Shown: piece after piece, positions 35,311 through 47,930 of the stretch
How positions within the stretch are numbered: position 1 is the first letter of the stretch
How the letters are laid out: each line of letters begins with the position of its first letter
Origin: Hygrocybe punicea
Taxonomy: Eukaryota; Basidiomycota; Agaricomycetes; Agaricales; Hygrophoraceae
Assembly: GCA_963556145.1 (NCBI GenBank)
Contig: OY744465.1
Span: forward strand, 6,944,001-7,008,000
Reading direction: 5' to 3'
Length of the DNA: 64,000 nucleotides
The notes under the pieces: model-generated
What the model was told of the DNA's origin: nothing
Database searches by the model: none
The model's input: the letters and a program-made list of their open reading frames with translations, nothing else
Made by a program: the position numbers and the translations under genes

Positions 35311-35354
35311 TTTATTTTTTCAAAAAAAGTGATGCATTTTGAAAACAGCAATAA
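35311..35354. repeat. Right inverted repeat of the DIRS-like element
   Basis: Inverted partner of 29109-29153. Confidence 0.7.
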
Positions 35355-35712
35355 AGATTTGTTTTGTATCCATGTTTGAGTTAGATATAGCCAGATGGTT
35401 AAGGACAGGGCTTGGGTGGGCTTCTCAGGTGGAAAAAAGCTTCATTTCTAGATTATCAACTAAATAAAATGAGTAAACACTGGCCAGCAAAAAAGACAGC
35501 AAAGTTGAAAAAGAAAGAGCAAGACCAAAACAGAGAGCAAAAAAGGCCCAAAGCAATGAACAAGCAAAAAGCAAATACACAAAATGAAAGCAATCAGATA
35601 ATGAAACAAAGAATTGGCCTATGGCCCAAGTCTGTGGAGATGGAGTGAAAATCAAGTTGAAAAAGAGGAGAGAGGGGAGAGAGGGGGAGAGGGCATCCTA
35701 GACTTACTGGTG
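35355..35712. other. Purine-rich spacer, no gene
   Basis: Contains a weak tRNA-like A-box (TAGCCAGATGGTTAAGG at about 35389) followed by an A/G-rich stretch and GA repeats. No credible B-box or coding frame was found. Confidence 0.35.
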
Positions 35713-35737
35713 CTAGAGGGCCATTGCTTTGCATGGC
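35713..35737 (-). other. Distal Helitron 3' end (hairpin and CTAG)
   Basis: On the minus strand: GCCATGCAAAGCAATGGC (35737-35720), then CC, T and CTAG ending at 35713. The spacing is identical to that at 22531-22555. It lies 59 bp beyond the proximal end at 35796. Confidence 0.75.
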
Positions 35738-35795
35738 ATATCCTCATCCTCTCAAATCAAATAAATAAATATACAGACTTTATTAATATTCACAA

Positions 35796-35827
35796 CTAGT
35801 GGGGTGTGGGCCATTGCTTTGCATGGC
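35796..35827 (-). other. Proximal Helitron 3' end (hairpin and CTAG) of copy B
   Basis: On the minus strand: the same 18-nt hairpin (35827-35810), a 10-nt spacer CCACACCCCA and CTAG at 35799-35796, followed by T, as expected for insertion between A and T. The replicase stop is at 35865, so the 3' untranslated part is very short. Confidence 0.75.
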
Positions 35828-35864
35828 ATGTTACTCGTCCCTCTTTTTAGCAAGAGAACAAATG

Positions 35865-38800
35865 TTAAGATTGAGCATATATAAACAGTACAGCATTATT
35901 ACCATTACATGACAATAACTTAATATTTGAAAAGTCATCTATATCACCTTCATTAATACAAATTGATCTGGTTGATATACCATCATGAAACCATACCATA
36001 CTGTTGATGAATATGCGGGCAGTAAAATGTGCATCACCATAGTACACAATTCCTCTCAATGTGAAAGCAGTGGATATGTCATCAATTGACAAGTTTATAA
36101 CTTGACTAACTATTAAATTCTCAATAGAGTCAACTGTAAACATGATTAGAGGTGGAATTTTGTTAAATGCAATAAATTTAGTAATCTCTCCCCAACACAA
36201 TTGACATTTGTGCCGTTGTCTATTAACTATGATTTGAGCAAGACATGCTGAGATTGTTCCAGAAAATGAATATGAACAATGAAAGATGGCATCACATCTA
36301 TCATTTTCCAGAATGGTTATGTTTTCACAATTCATACATTTAAGACAAGTTGAAGTCATTGGTTCATTTGCTTTCATTATATAATGGGCCAAATCACTTA
36401 TGGCAATGCCAACTTGACCATAAGGAAATATTTCGGGTTTATCTTGATGCAATAAATGTCTGATTGTATTTCTAACTGTTTCTAAATCTGTTGTGTTGTT
36501 CTTTGATCGTTTGAATCCTAAGCTCAAAATCTTTAATATTTCATTGATGCTATTGAATCTTTTTTTCCAACTTGATGGATCTTCATTCCATATTGCTAGT
36601 AATATTGTAAAGAGTGAATCATAAGCACAGCTCCAATCTTGCGCATCCCATATAAACCCTTTTGGTTCATTTAATTCAATAGTACTTGTTTTTCATCTTT
36701 TTTTCACTAGAAGATGAACTTACAACTTGTTGTAATTTTCATTTTTTATTTTGCAATACATTGGCTGTGGAATTTTTATGAGTGACAGTGATTGGAACAG
36801 TTCCTTTTGCAGGAACAAAGTTGAGGTTTCTGTAATCTGCCTTTTGATTTTTGTTCATATGTTTAATTAATTGCCATGGAGAGGGCTGTGTTGTGTATTG
36901 ATTTAGTTGCTCCGTGGCTTTCCATGCAATAGCATGATGAATGTTTTTTGGAATATATGACTTTCCTTTCCATTTTCTAAATTGATCAATGATAGAATTT
37001 CGCTGATCTCCCTTGACATGGTCTGGTAAGAGTCCTTGATATTTCAGTTTGGTAATCTCATCAAGCAGTTCTAATTCCCTGAATTCTTGCCTGAGATATC
37101 CAGAAGCACCACCTGTAATTACTTTAGGATCAAAGCCTTGCATGATGATAGTTCCTGCTGCAGATGCACTTCTTGATAAGCAAGTATAGTAGGATTGGTG
37201 GTTTCTACAACTACTGAGGTTGACCACATTGTTAGGACGAGTACGTCCTTGACATGCATAATCAGTCATTGCAAAATTAGGTAGTACCAACACTTGTTCT
37301 CTTGACAAAGATATCACATCATCATTGGGTAATGAGCACATGGTGGAAGTGACATGTTTTGTAATCGGCACAACATTTTCAGGAAGTCCTTCTATGTTAA
37401 TTGTTTTTGGAGGATTCAATAATCTGACAAATAAAGTGTCCAGTACAGTTTGTTGTTCTGGACCTATTGCACTCTGCCAACCCACAACTATGCCCTCTGC
37501 TCCTTTGGTAATGCAGCACTCCATTGCATCATTGTTTCTCAGCATCACTGGTATGCCTACACATAAGTCCAATCTTCCTGGTATATGCTCAGAGGATGAT
37601 GCATGTGGTTGGCTCCAAAGTAGCTTTTGGAGTGAAGGTTCCAATATCTTTGTGTGTCGAATAGGATCCAAAATTGTTGACATGTGATGAGATTTTCTTT
37701 TGCTATTGGAACTAGTAGGACCATTCCATTTGTCTATGGAATAGAATGATGTTAATGGCCTTTTATTTTCAGCAGCAAAACGTTGAATACCAAGTTCATT
37801 GATTTTGTCTTTTTGTGCATTCAATGCAGTTACAACTGATACATTCCTGAATTTCTTTTGGGCTAATTTTGGATCATTTGGACCTTTTCCTGCAATGCAA
37901 GTACGAAGAAATGCAATATCTTCTTGAGTACATGTTTTGTATCTCATGTTTTCCAACGCCTGTCTCAATTGGACATCTTCTTTTGACTGATTGGTTTGTC
38001 TCATATTTTCACGTAATATAACAAATGTTGTAATCTGATGCCAAAGAGCTTTGCCTATAGCAGCTTCCTGATTTGCTATAGTTTGACTGGAATTGATTTG
38101 GACACCAATGGTTCTGGAGTACAAAGGAGCACCACTCATAGCTGGTCGAAGTTGGCCAAAATCTCCTACAAATATCATATTAATGCCACCAAAGGGTTCA
38201 TCATAAACACCATGTGCTTTTGCACACTGAGCACTGATTTTGTACATATCTCTGCAAGATAACATTGACACCTCATCAATGAAAATGTAATCCACACCAT
38301 CAAGATTGGCACAGACTTCTGCAAGGGAACGAGATGAACCCCCATGATTAATTCCCAGAATTGAGTGATATGTAGATCCATTGACAAGGGCAGCAGCACC
38401 ACCAGTTGGTGCAAGAACCACAAACCGATGATTTTCGTTGTGTTTACCAAAGAAACTAGTCAATACTTTGATGACTTGTGATTTCCCTGTGCCTGCCATC
38501 CCACCAAGGTAGCTCATCAGAACTGTTAATCAAGGTAGAGTGATTGGCAATGATATGAAATGCTCTCTTTTGGTCAGTGTTCAACTTGTAATCCTTGATA
38601 GTTACATCAATAAGATGACGATCAGCTCTGTTTGCAGGAATAAACAAATGGTTGATGTATGCTGCATCCACTATCTTGACATCATTATATTGAAAATTTC
38701 CCAATTTATTTATGGTTGCTGTGTTTGTTGGTAAATTTTTATTTCTGTCATCGATGATTTCCTTTTTCTTTGCAAGGACTGCAGTTCTCCACAATTTTGC

Positions 38801-41504
38801 TGATTGTACTACAGGTGGTTCCATAGGTATCAATGGTCCTATATCTGGGGTACCATCAATACAATCATCGAGCCACCCTGACCTTTTCAAAGTTCTTTCA
38901 GCTATCAGCATTTGATCTTTCCTTTTTTGTCCTTTTTGACCAAGTTTCAGGAGTATTTCCGTGTCATTATTGTCTTCATCAATATTGTTGTTGAAGTCGT
39001 CGCCATTAAATGCAAATTCAGCATTGTACATGTCATCCAGTTCATCAAGACCATTTGAGGTCGCCCATGAATACCTTATATCTGCAGTATTATTCTTCTG
39101 ACGTTTAGCAGAGAAATCATCTCTTGCATCCAAACACTCATACCGCAGACCAAAGTATTTCATGATCTCCAGCTCTCTTTTAGAAAACTCATGGTCTATA
39201 AAAGCATTATCCCATGTTTGTAATTTACATTTGAGTTCTTTGCCACTTCTCCATGGCTTGAAAAACGTTAACATTGTACAACAATAATATTCTCGATCAC
39301 CACGGTCAGCCCTTGGCAAAGTGTTTGGAATAAAATTAGGAACTATGAAAGGATCATTCCCTTTCATTTTGGCATGGTGGGTAAGATATTGTGGATGATT
39401 GGAATGTAAAGTATAATCATTTTCAATTTTTGTCAATTTATTAAGATCAACTTCATTTGTTTTATCAGCTATTTCTGAACCTGCATTTTTATTCAAACCA
39501 TCAGGTTTTGGAATTTCATCTATCTCCATGAGTATATCATTATCAATGACATCAGACAAGTTGTAATCACTGGAATAGTCAACATTAGTAGGTTCAGTGC
39601 AAGAGTCAGACAAATCATGACAGCCTAGATTGTCCAAAATATGGTTTTGCATGGGTTCTTTTCTGGCCCTTTTGGTTTTTGTTTTGGTGCGTCTTTTATT
39701 TGGTTCCATAGTGGCGAGACATATCCAGTCATACAGTGATACATTATCATACAAGGCGGGTCTGAACATATAATTATTTACTTTGGAAAGTCCAATGTAT
39801 GCGCCATTATTCTTACCAATAACAACCTTTTGTGCATTGTTTTGGTCTTCACATATATTAGCAATTTCTTCATCAGACCATGCACTGATAACCTCTTGAA
39901 CATAAGATCTCCAAAAGAATGGCACGAATTTATGACTGGTGTAGTGATCAGGATTTCCAAGGACATATAATGAAGCCATTGGAGCACCAATTTCCATTTT
40001 GGAGGTGAGTGAATTGACTATTTGTGTAAACAGCTTTCTGACTTTGTCTTTTCTTTTTAGGTCGCCACCAATCATTTCGGAATTCTTATCAAAAATACTT
40101 TTTATCACTTCAAAAATGCTATAGGTCTTCAAGGAGAATTTTGTAATATAATCTGTTATGTATGCAACTATGGCCTTTATAGCAGTACCTGATAATAAGC
40201 TGGTCACATCAGAATTGCATCGTAGCATATATGTAACTTCAGGTGTCACTGTGTTCATCCAAGGTTCATCATGCTTGAGGTTGAGAGCACCAGTGTTAGG
40301 TTCTACAAAAGTTTGTTGAAAGATATCATGGGGAAATCGTCGTTTACATTCACCTTTCGAATTAAGACAATATGGCTTTTTTTTGCCGTCATGCCTGTTA
40401 TGTACATTTAATCGCAATAAAAGATCATCTACAACATCTTGAAACCTTTGCCACCATGTTGATCTTTTGTCGTGATATTGACAATTCATGGAACAATTAT
40501 ATGATGGTGGATCTGGCATGACACATGTGGGTGGTTGATATTCAGGTTTTGACATTGTCTGTTCCATTTTCTGTGATACCTCATCTTTAGAACCTGTCAT
40601 GAATTGTCCTACACACAAACTTTCCAAGTATTCCACTAATCTTTTCTGAAAGTCAGAATTTTCACCCATAATTTTGTCACGTATTTCCTGAGGTGTAAGG
40701 CATCCCTTTATCCACAACAGCATATGAAGATGCAAGGTAAGACGTCCTTGTTCCTCTACAATTGCATAATAACCTGATGTGTTTCCATACAGGCCAGGAT
40801 GAGATTCATTTATTCCTAATATATGTTTGATGAACATTTCAGTAGTAAAGTGAAAGAAGCGGGCTCCAGCAACTGGATTGTTTGCAATTAGTTTGTAACA
40901 ATCCTGGGGTAGACGTAGTTTAGGATAAAACTTTTCTTTGTTGTCAGCATAATATAAGCATAGTGGGTGATTGATGTCTGCAGGTGCAAAAGTGATAAAC
41001 CAAGTCGGAGCACCAATATAGGATATCAGAGACCAAATCTCATTTCGCATGTATTTCTTGTTAGTAATTGAACCTTTGACCTGACCAGCTACGTGATCCA
41101 GATCAGAAATGAGTTTATAGCATGCTTTCTCTTCTGATGTATCCGGTTTAACTCTATCACCTCTAGATAATCTTTTAGAGAGGTCATCCAAAACAGCTGT
41201 ATTGATATTCATCAGGCGATCTGCAATATCGTTGAAATTATGTTTATTAGTCAACAAATATCCTCCGGTTGTACTGTCCTTGATTTGTTCTTGATTGAAT
41301 GCAATCAATGGAAAATAGGGATCAGTTTGAAATCTTTTGTCATGGTACATCAGAAGATGCCTTTTGTGCATCATATCACTGATGCTTAAAACATCCTTGT
41401 CAATGCTGCTAATACCACCCAAGCCATATGGAAATAGGCAGGGAAACATCATAGGATATAACTGAGGATTATTAAAGAACGATTCTGGATTTCTAGCATG
41501 GCTT
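35865..41504 (-). pseudogene. Helitron replicase, Rep-helicase-peptidase part (type II, copy B)
   Basis: Rep domain (41504-38456): NPESFFNNPQLYPMMFPC, HUH motif GRLTLHLHMLLW, tyrosine motif YITDYITKFSLKTY. Helicase (38517-36739): Walker A GGMAGTGKS, Walker B FIDEVSM, GDFGQLRP, RENMRQ, CQGRTRPNNVV, YYTCLSRSAS. Peptidase (36700-35865): WSCAYDSLFTILLAIW and YYGDAHFTAR with VWFHDG. A frameshift near 38515 separates Rep from helicase (SSDEL then MSYLGG), and there is at least one further break before the peptidase near 36740. The N-terminal part continues at 47918 after the LINE. Same domain order as the type I gene, but clearly a different lineage. Confidence 0.85.
41492..41504. repeat. Target-site duplication of the LINE (3' side)
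   Basis: TCTAGCATGGCTT is identical to 47918-47930. Both copies are the replicase codons for SHAR. Confidence 0.9.
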
Positions 41505-42031
41505 TTTTGTTTTTTTGTTTTTTTTTTTATCCAATTTTTGTCCATTGGGGCAAACCCTATGTAGGACCTTACATGTGGGCAGGTAGAAATGATTAACTAA
41601 ATAAGGGACCTTCCCTTTCTGCGTCTCTGACTAGCAAGTGCAGTTCCGACGAGTGACCCCCCCGGAACCCCAATGCTTCCCAGCATTGTTTTACTTGCCT
41701 CGTTCGTCTGATGAGATTGCCCTTTTTCTGTTGTTTGTGGGTACTGGTGGTCATCTAGTAAGTGCTCGGCCGCGTGTGCGGGTGTGCACGATGGGCTAAC
41801 GCAGAGAAAAATGTAAGTATAAAATGAGCGTGAGGTGCGGGGGCGTGAATTCTCGTGGGTTCTCGGATTCGCGTGACGGCTGTTTCGAGGAGTGCGGAGC
41901 CTATTGTGGGCAGGTGAGCGAGAGGGCGAGAGGTGGAGGCAGTTGGTTGGTGTGCTTGTGTGTTGTTTGTAGTGGGTGGGTATCCACAGGGTTCACGATC
42001 GTGGATGGTCATATCTGTTGATGTGGGGTGG

Positions 42032-45000
42032 TCAGTGATGTTGTGTAGGCTGAGATAGGTCACCAAAGGTGGTGGCGAGACGGCCAGTTCTTCCTATGTA
42101 TTTTAATAGCTCCGAGACGCCATCTTTTGTGTTGAGTAGATATCTGAGTGAGTGAGCGTTGTGACGGAGTTTGATGAATAGTAGGTGTCTTGGGTGATCG
42201 TACGCTGGGCAGTCAAAGATGAAATGATGAATGTTCTCGTTGGTGTGTCCGCAGTCGGGACACGATGGCGAAGGTACTTTGTTGATCTTATAAAGATAGT
42301 AATTCAGCGGAAAGTGACCTATACGGAGCTGTGTCAGTATACTGCTCTGCGATTTTTTGAGATACTGGGTCAGCTTGATGAAATTTCGTATTGGGAATGT
42401 GGGATCAATGCGAGTGAATCGGACGTAGCAAGGGGATGTTTTCCACTCCTCCTCCCATTTGGTCGCCATGGACTTTTTGAATGCCGTTTTGATTGCAGAG
42501 GTACCCGACGGAAGGGTGATGCCCCGTAGCCATATTGGTAGGAGGTTGCGTGCGCTTGAGGAACCTTGGGCAGCTCTTTTCGCTTCTTGATCCGCTGCTT
42601 CGTTACCTACTACGTCATCGTGAGCGGAGATCCATCTAATAGTAATTCTTAGCTGTGGGTTTGTCTCAGCTAGGTGGGTTCTCATGTCCTGGAACTCCCT
42701 AACAATGTACTGTCCCGTGCTTGACTTTAGGCATGGGCGGCCTGTCGCGAGGATCGTAGATTGACTGTCGATGTATATTGTTGCCGTCCGTGGATGGGGT
42801 TCCTTGCTGAGTAGGTGTATGGCGAGGGTGCAGGCCAGCATTTCGGCTTCCGGGTTGGTGTGGTTGTCGGTCGAGCCTAGGTGATAGCGTAGAATTTTCG
42901 TCTGTGTGCGGCCCAATCTGTATAGAATAGCTGCTGATCCCACTCCGCCTTCGAAGGCTGAGCCGTCAGTGTAGATTTTGATGTCTGCTGGGTCGGCCTG
43001 TTCTTCTTGTAAGGATCGTTCTCTGGAACGGGCAACGTGTGTACGGAGAGCTGGGAACTGTGAGCAGGTCGGTGGTGTGATCGTTTCGGTGTCATCTGGA
43101 CTTATGCGGTATAGGTGCGTTAGGGTGTGTAATGGTGATTTGTGTCTGAGGACTAGATGTTTAGCGCATTGTCGGATTGGTTTGTAGAGTGGGTGTGATG
43201 ATGGTAGAGTGGCCATCCTTACAATTGCCCGATGACAGGCTCTGTGAAGTAGGATGTTAACCGGCAGAATACCCGCATGCATGTCGAGTAGATCGGTGGG
43301 GGAGGATCGTAGAGCTCCGGTTATTTTTAGTGCGGCCATGCATTGTGCTTTCGTTAATTCTCTCATGGCTTTGACCGAACCCCGCTTGTTCTTGTATCCA
43401 GGTACTTTGTGGACTGGGGTGTACCAAACATCGGCTGCGTAGGTTATTTTGGGAACAGCCACAGCATTATAGAGTCGTCACATTAGTCTAGTGCTGACTC
43501 CGGTTTTGGTCCTGGATAGTCTGCAGAAGAGCGCGATCCATTTGGTGGCATTGGATAGTGTATGGTCTCGTTGTTCGTGCCATCGTAGTTGTTGATCGAA
43601 TATGGTGCCTAGGAAGCGATGTGATTTCGTGGGTTTGATTGTTACGTTTTGTAAGGTTAGGTGCGGTCATGCGATCTGCCGTTTCTGTGAGAAGTCAATG
43701 AGAGCAAATTTGTTTGTTTCGAATTTGGAATTGTGGTCTCTGGACCATTCGTATGCGCCTCCGGATCTATTCATCATGTCCTTAATGGCTGTATGTGTGT
43801 GGGTGAAGCTACGACCTTCCGCGTAAAGTGCGGCATCGTCTATGAAGGCCACTGCTAGCTCGTGGGGACCTACGGGGACGTCTAGTAGATCAGCATTGTA
43901 ATACAGGTAGATAATCATAGATAGTGGGTCGCCCTGTCCGATACCGTTTATGAGACGGATGGGGTCGGAGGTGTAGTCGTTGAACTTTAATCGTGTGGTT
44001 CGGTCCGATAGTATGTGTCCGATGATGGTAACTATCTGTTCCGGGATGCGACGTTTTCGTAGGTTATGGAGTAGACGGGCTGTGACCGCGTTTGGGAATG
44101 CGCCTTCGATGTCCAAGAATAGGATGGTTGCAACCCTTTTGTTTCTCCAGGCGTGCTTGATGCGGTTGACTAGAAGGTGCATTGAGTCCGTGGTCGAGCG
44201 TCCGGGTCGGCCGCCGAAGTGGGTCGATGGTAGTAGTTGGTGTTCTTCGGTTAGTTGTACGATGATTTCTGTCAGGATTGAGGTTAGTATTTTTGGTAGG
44301 GTATTGAGGAGGGCGATGGGTCGGTAGGCCTTGGGAATGTTGTAGCGGGGCTTGCCAGGTTTTCTGAGTACGCAGGTCGTAGATTCTTTCCAGCTATTGT
44401 GATATGTATCGAGGTCGAAAAAGGCATTGTAGATGTAGAATAGATGGTCTATAATGATTGGGTTTATTTCTTTGAGTACCACGTTGGGGATGCCGTCGGG
44501 TCCTGGGGCTTTGAAGGGTTTTACTTTGTTGATGTGTCTGGTTATTTGGTCCCGCGTGATGATGGGCGTGTAGGCTATTCTGGTGGGATATTCGTGATTT
44601 GGTGGGACAGTGGAAGTAGGTGGGGGAGGTGGGAAGAAACTTGCTGCGATTACTCTGCTTTTGTCTTCGTTTGAGGAGGCGTGTTTTGTGGTGCCGTCCT
44701 GGACTGTGTTTTCGAGTGTGGGTATTACCGTGTTGCCTCCGTCTCTGCGAGGGTAGTCACTGATTGGATTGGAGATACAGCGGTTGACCGTCCATAGGCT
44801 GTAGTCGTTGGCCTCCTCTAAGAAGGCCGTCCAGTGGGCTTCTTTGGCTTTCATGATGGCTTCACCATAGCTGTTCCTGGTGCAGCGGTATTCTTTGTGG
44901 ATGGGGTCATCAGGTAGAGCCCGTTTTCTATACGATTCGAAACTTAGCCTGTTTTTCTTTTTTCTCAAGTCCGAGAGGTCCTTGTTCCACCATCGTTTTG

Positions 45001-45970
45001 AGTGCGGGGTCGGCTTAGAGATGGGTACTATCTCATCGATGGTGTCTTGTATCGATTTTGTCAGATTCGTGATGGTTTGAGTTAGTTGCTGTTTGGAGAG
45101 AATCTTGGTTGGCTCTGGAAAGGGTCGTAAGCAGGTGGTTAGCGTGTCACAGAATTTGTCCCAGTCAGTCATTACGAAGTCGCGTTTGGGTGTGTGTGTG
45201 CGTGTGTGGGTTTGAAAGAATAGTGAAGTAAATATTGGGATATGATCGGTGCCGGTGGGTCGGTCGTTGGGTTTTGTGCCGCATATGAGTATTGAATCTA
45301 AAGTTTTTGCTGAGCAGAAGATGTTATCAGTTCTTGTCCAGTTTTTGGTGGCCATGGATTCCAGGGTGGGCAAGTCTTTGGGCAGCGCCATCGTCATGTT
45401 GTGATCGGTTACAGCCTCTATGAGTAATCGTGCTTGGTCCAGGGCGTTGGCGGTGAATAGGTGGTGGTTTCTTTCCTCGTCCCATAGGGGGTGGTGTCGG
45501 TTGAAGTCGCCGCACCACAACATGTGGTCATTTGCGTTTTGATGTAAAGAGTTTTCGTTGTCCTTGGTGAATTGTGTTAGCGTTGTAAGGTTAAGAGAGT
45601 GGAGACAGTCATTGTATATATTGAAGATGGAGAGGTTGGCATGTGGACTTGGGATACGGATGGCGGTAATGTCGTTGGTGTTGGGGAGTTTGATCTGTTC
45701 CCATGTAGTCGTGTCTAGTTTAGAGTTAACTAGGATGACTGATCTGACGGCCGAGTCGAGGTTGAATCGGGATGTGGGATATATGACCCTCCAGTCGTAT
45801 GTGGCTTTCGTGTTGTTGTATCTGTCGAAGTAGGGTTCTTGTATTAGTAAGATGTCACATTTATTGAAAATATTTGAATTCATGAGGTCCCACTGCGCTT
45901 TGGCTGATTTGTTTAAGTTGATTTGCCATATATTTATGCGGTACGGCTGTACGTTGGGTTGTTCAGGCAT
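42032..45970 (-). pseudogene. LINE ORF2: AP endonuclease, reverse transcriptase, RNase H
   Basis: Endonuclease residues visible from the start at 45970: NIWQINLNKS, LIQEPYF, WCGDFNRHHPLWD, GTDHIPIF. RT: FKAPGPDGIP, RPIALLNTLPK, TILFLDIEGAFPN, GIGQGDPLS and AVAFIDDAALYAEG, with FIDD as the catalytic box. RNase H: KIYTDGSAFEGGVGSA, NPEAEMLACTLAIH, IYIDSQS, HDDVVGNEAADQEAKR. A C-terminal CCHC motif reads CPDCGHTNENIHHFIFDC. Two in-frame TGA codons, at 43669-43667 (after SQKRQIA) and 43480-43478 (in RLM-RLYNAV), replace expected CGA arginines. The start overlaps the ORF1 stop by 8 nt. Confidence 0.9.
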
Positions 45971-47749
45971 GGGTCAAGTGTATGTTGGAGTTGGACGTTG
46001 ATGCTCTGTTAAAGGCGGAGAGAGGGGATGGGGGGCGGTCGCCCCATCCTTCTGGCGTGCGAGTGCGTGGATTAGGATCATTGGGAGGAGCCCGTTCATT
46101 TGAAGTGAAGGGCAGGGTCGTTTGTGCGAGGTGAGGGTGTATGTCCCGAGGGGCTCTATGATGGTTTTGGTTTTGGTTTATGCGCGTGATGTTGGGTCTG
46201 GGTGGGGGGAATTGGTGAGCGTGCGTATTAGGAATGTAGTGACGGTCTTCGTTGCTTAGTGATCTATGTCCGTGAGGGTTGGGTGTAGGGTTCGCCGGGG
46301 GTGTGAATGCGTGAGTCCAGGGTTCGTCCGTGGGGTAGTAGGGCATTCGGTTTTCTATATTGTTAGTGTCTAGATCCTTACATTTTTGGATGAAGGTGGG
46401 GCAGGAACGGTCCCAGCTGGCGTGGCCATCCTTTCCACAGGGTGTACAGTGTAGTTTATTGTTGTCGGTGCAATTGGCCGTTCGGTGGTTGTTGCCGCAT
46501 GTGCCGCATATGTCGTTCGGGGCTGGGCACGATGAGGCTACGTGATTCCAGCGTTGGCAGCGCAGGCAACGAAGGGGTTCCCTTTTACATTTGTTGGCTT
46601 TGATTCGTTTGTGGCATATGTAAAAACCTTTGGAGATAATGGAGTTAGCGACATCGGGTGAGGAGGTAGTGAAAATGGCGTGGCCGCAGGTCTGGTTTGC
46701 AGCGCGTTTTTCTTTTGGTTTGATCCAGTTAGCTTTGGTGATGGTATTTGTCGGTAGATCGTTTATCTCTTTGACCTCCCTTAGATGTTTTACGTTTTCG
46801 GGGTCGAATGTGAGAGGGATGAAGTATGCGATAATTGCATATGACCGTGGCTTGATCTCTGCGCCGTAGCCGAAGTCGTCTGTAAATCTCGTATGTTGGG
46901 CATCGGTTAGTAGCCATTTCACAAGTAGATCTGAATTTGCTTCCAAGAGTACTCCTCCATTGCGTAGTTTGGTTGCGCCACGGAATTTTTGGCCTTCCGG
47001 GGCGCCGTTTGTACTGATAATTTGGTTGGCTTTATTTAGGATGCCTGCATGGCTGAGCTTTTCCAGGTCCTCGTGATGGGGGGGTTTATTGTCGAGGAGT
47101 ATTTGTCGGGCTTGCAGGGCCTCTCTCGAGCTAATTGATGGGTTTTTAGTGTTATGGTGAGGGGGGGGTCTTACTTGATTGATGAGGACGTCTTTATACG
47201 TGATCGTGGTAGCTTCTATTGCGTTTGTTGAGTTCTGTAGGTTATCGGCAAGTTGTTGGAGCTGGGTCTTGGTGGCTTCCAGGTTGGTTTCGACTTTCTT
47301 GGTGATCCTGTCTACGATCGCGTCAACGATCGGGTCAAAGTCCTTCGTGAGAGGGTCGAGCTGGTGTTGGTCGATTTTGAGCTTGTCCGTAAGCTGTTTG
47401 GATAGTGCTGCTGCTTTGAGTTCAAGATCGAGGTCCAGTAGGATGAAGGCAATTGATCTGATAGTGTCTATTGCTTCGCGATTTCCAGAGAGGTCATTTC
47501 CTGTAGCCAGATGAAATAACATCGCTGATAATATGGTGGTATCATTTTCTTTGTGTTCTAAAGAGTGGAACTTAGCATTGAGGTATTCTTTAGCTGCTTC
47601 CGGGGAGTCGATGTCTTCATCTTCGGTGTCTTCTTGTCTGTTATCTTTCTTTTTCGGGTACCGGGGGCAGTGGACGATCTGGTGTTCACGGGGTCCTGGT
47701 TTACCGACTTGGAGCTGTTTTTACCGGTGATGAGCATGGCCTGGCGCAT
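45963..47749 (-). pseudogene. LINE ORF1: gag-like protein with zinc knuckles
   Basis: The main frame is 47522-45963, with a coiled-coil-like N-terminal region (LDLELKAAALSKQLTDKL) and three CCHC-type knuckles (CLRCQRWNHVASSC, CGTCGNNHRTANC, CTPCGKDGHASWDRSC), which bind element RNA in relatives. The same frame is protein-like further upstream (DTEDEDIDSPEAAKEYL), but the likely start MRQAMLITGKNSSKS at 47749 is in another frame, so a frameshift near 47640 is inferred. The stop codon overlaps the ORF2 start (ATGCCTGA), compatible with coupled re-initiation. Confidence 0.8.
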
Positions 47750-47917
47750 TGTTAAGTGATTGTTGGGTTTGTTGTTTCTTGTGGAACTGGGGATTATATT
47801 TGTAGCGATTATTGCGATTGTTGATTGTTGGGAGGGCCTGCAGCCGCTGTAGATGAGTTCCTTATTTCGGGGTCCCAGAGGGGTACCACGTGGTCAGGGA
47901 ACAAGGACCTCCACTCC

Positions 47918-47930
47918 TCTAGCATGGCTT
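47918..47930. repeat. Target-site duplication of the LINE (5' side)
   Basis: TCTAGCATGGCTT, identical to 41492-41504. Confidence 0.9.

Larger units (their letters stand above)
29109..35354 (-). mobile_element. DIRS-like tyrosine-recombinase retrotransposon, decayed
   Basis: On the minus strand, 5' to 3': a TATA-type promoter, a gag-like region, reverse transcriptase with RNase H, and a tyrosine recombinase. That order and the recombinase identify a DIRS-type element. A 45-bp inverted pair flanks it: 29109-29153 and 35311-35354, sharing TTATTGCTGTTTTCAAAATG. No target-site duplication is expected for this class. Several frameshifts separate the reading frames. A small MITE (35050-35309) sits just inside the right repeat. 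Confidence 0.7.
41505..47917 (-). mobile_element. Non-LTR retrotransposon (Tad/I-like LINE), nested in the replicase
   Basis: Minus-strand element with gag-type ORF1, ORF2 (AP endonuclease, RT, RNase H) and an A-rich 3' tail (41505-41531, read as A runs broken by C). A 13-bp target-site duplication flanks it exactly, so both ends are defined and the element is full length. ORF2 has two TGA stops and ORF1 one probable frameshift, so it looks recently dead. Confidence 0.92.

Noticed and set aside
35389..35470. tRNA or tRNA-derived SINE
   Set aside because: Only an A-box-like TAGCCAGATGGTTAAGG is seen; no B-box, no acceptor-stem pairing.
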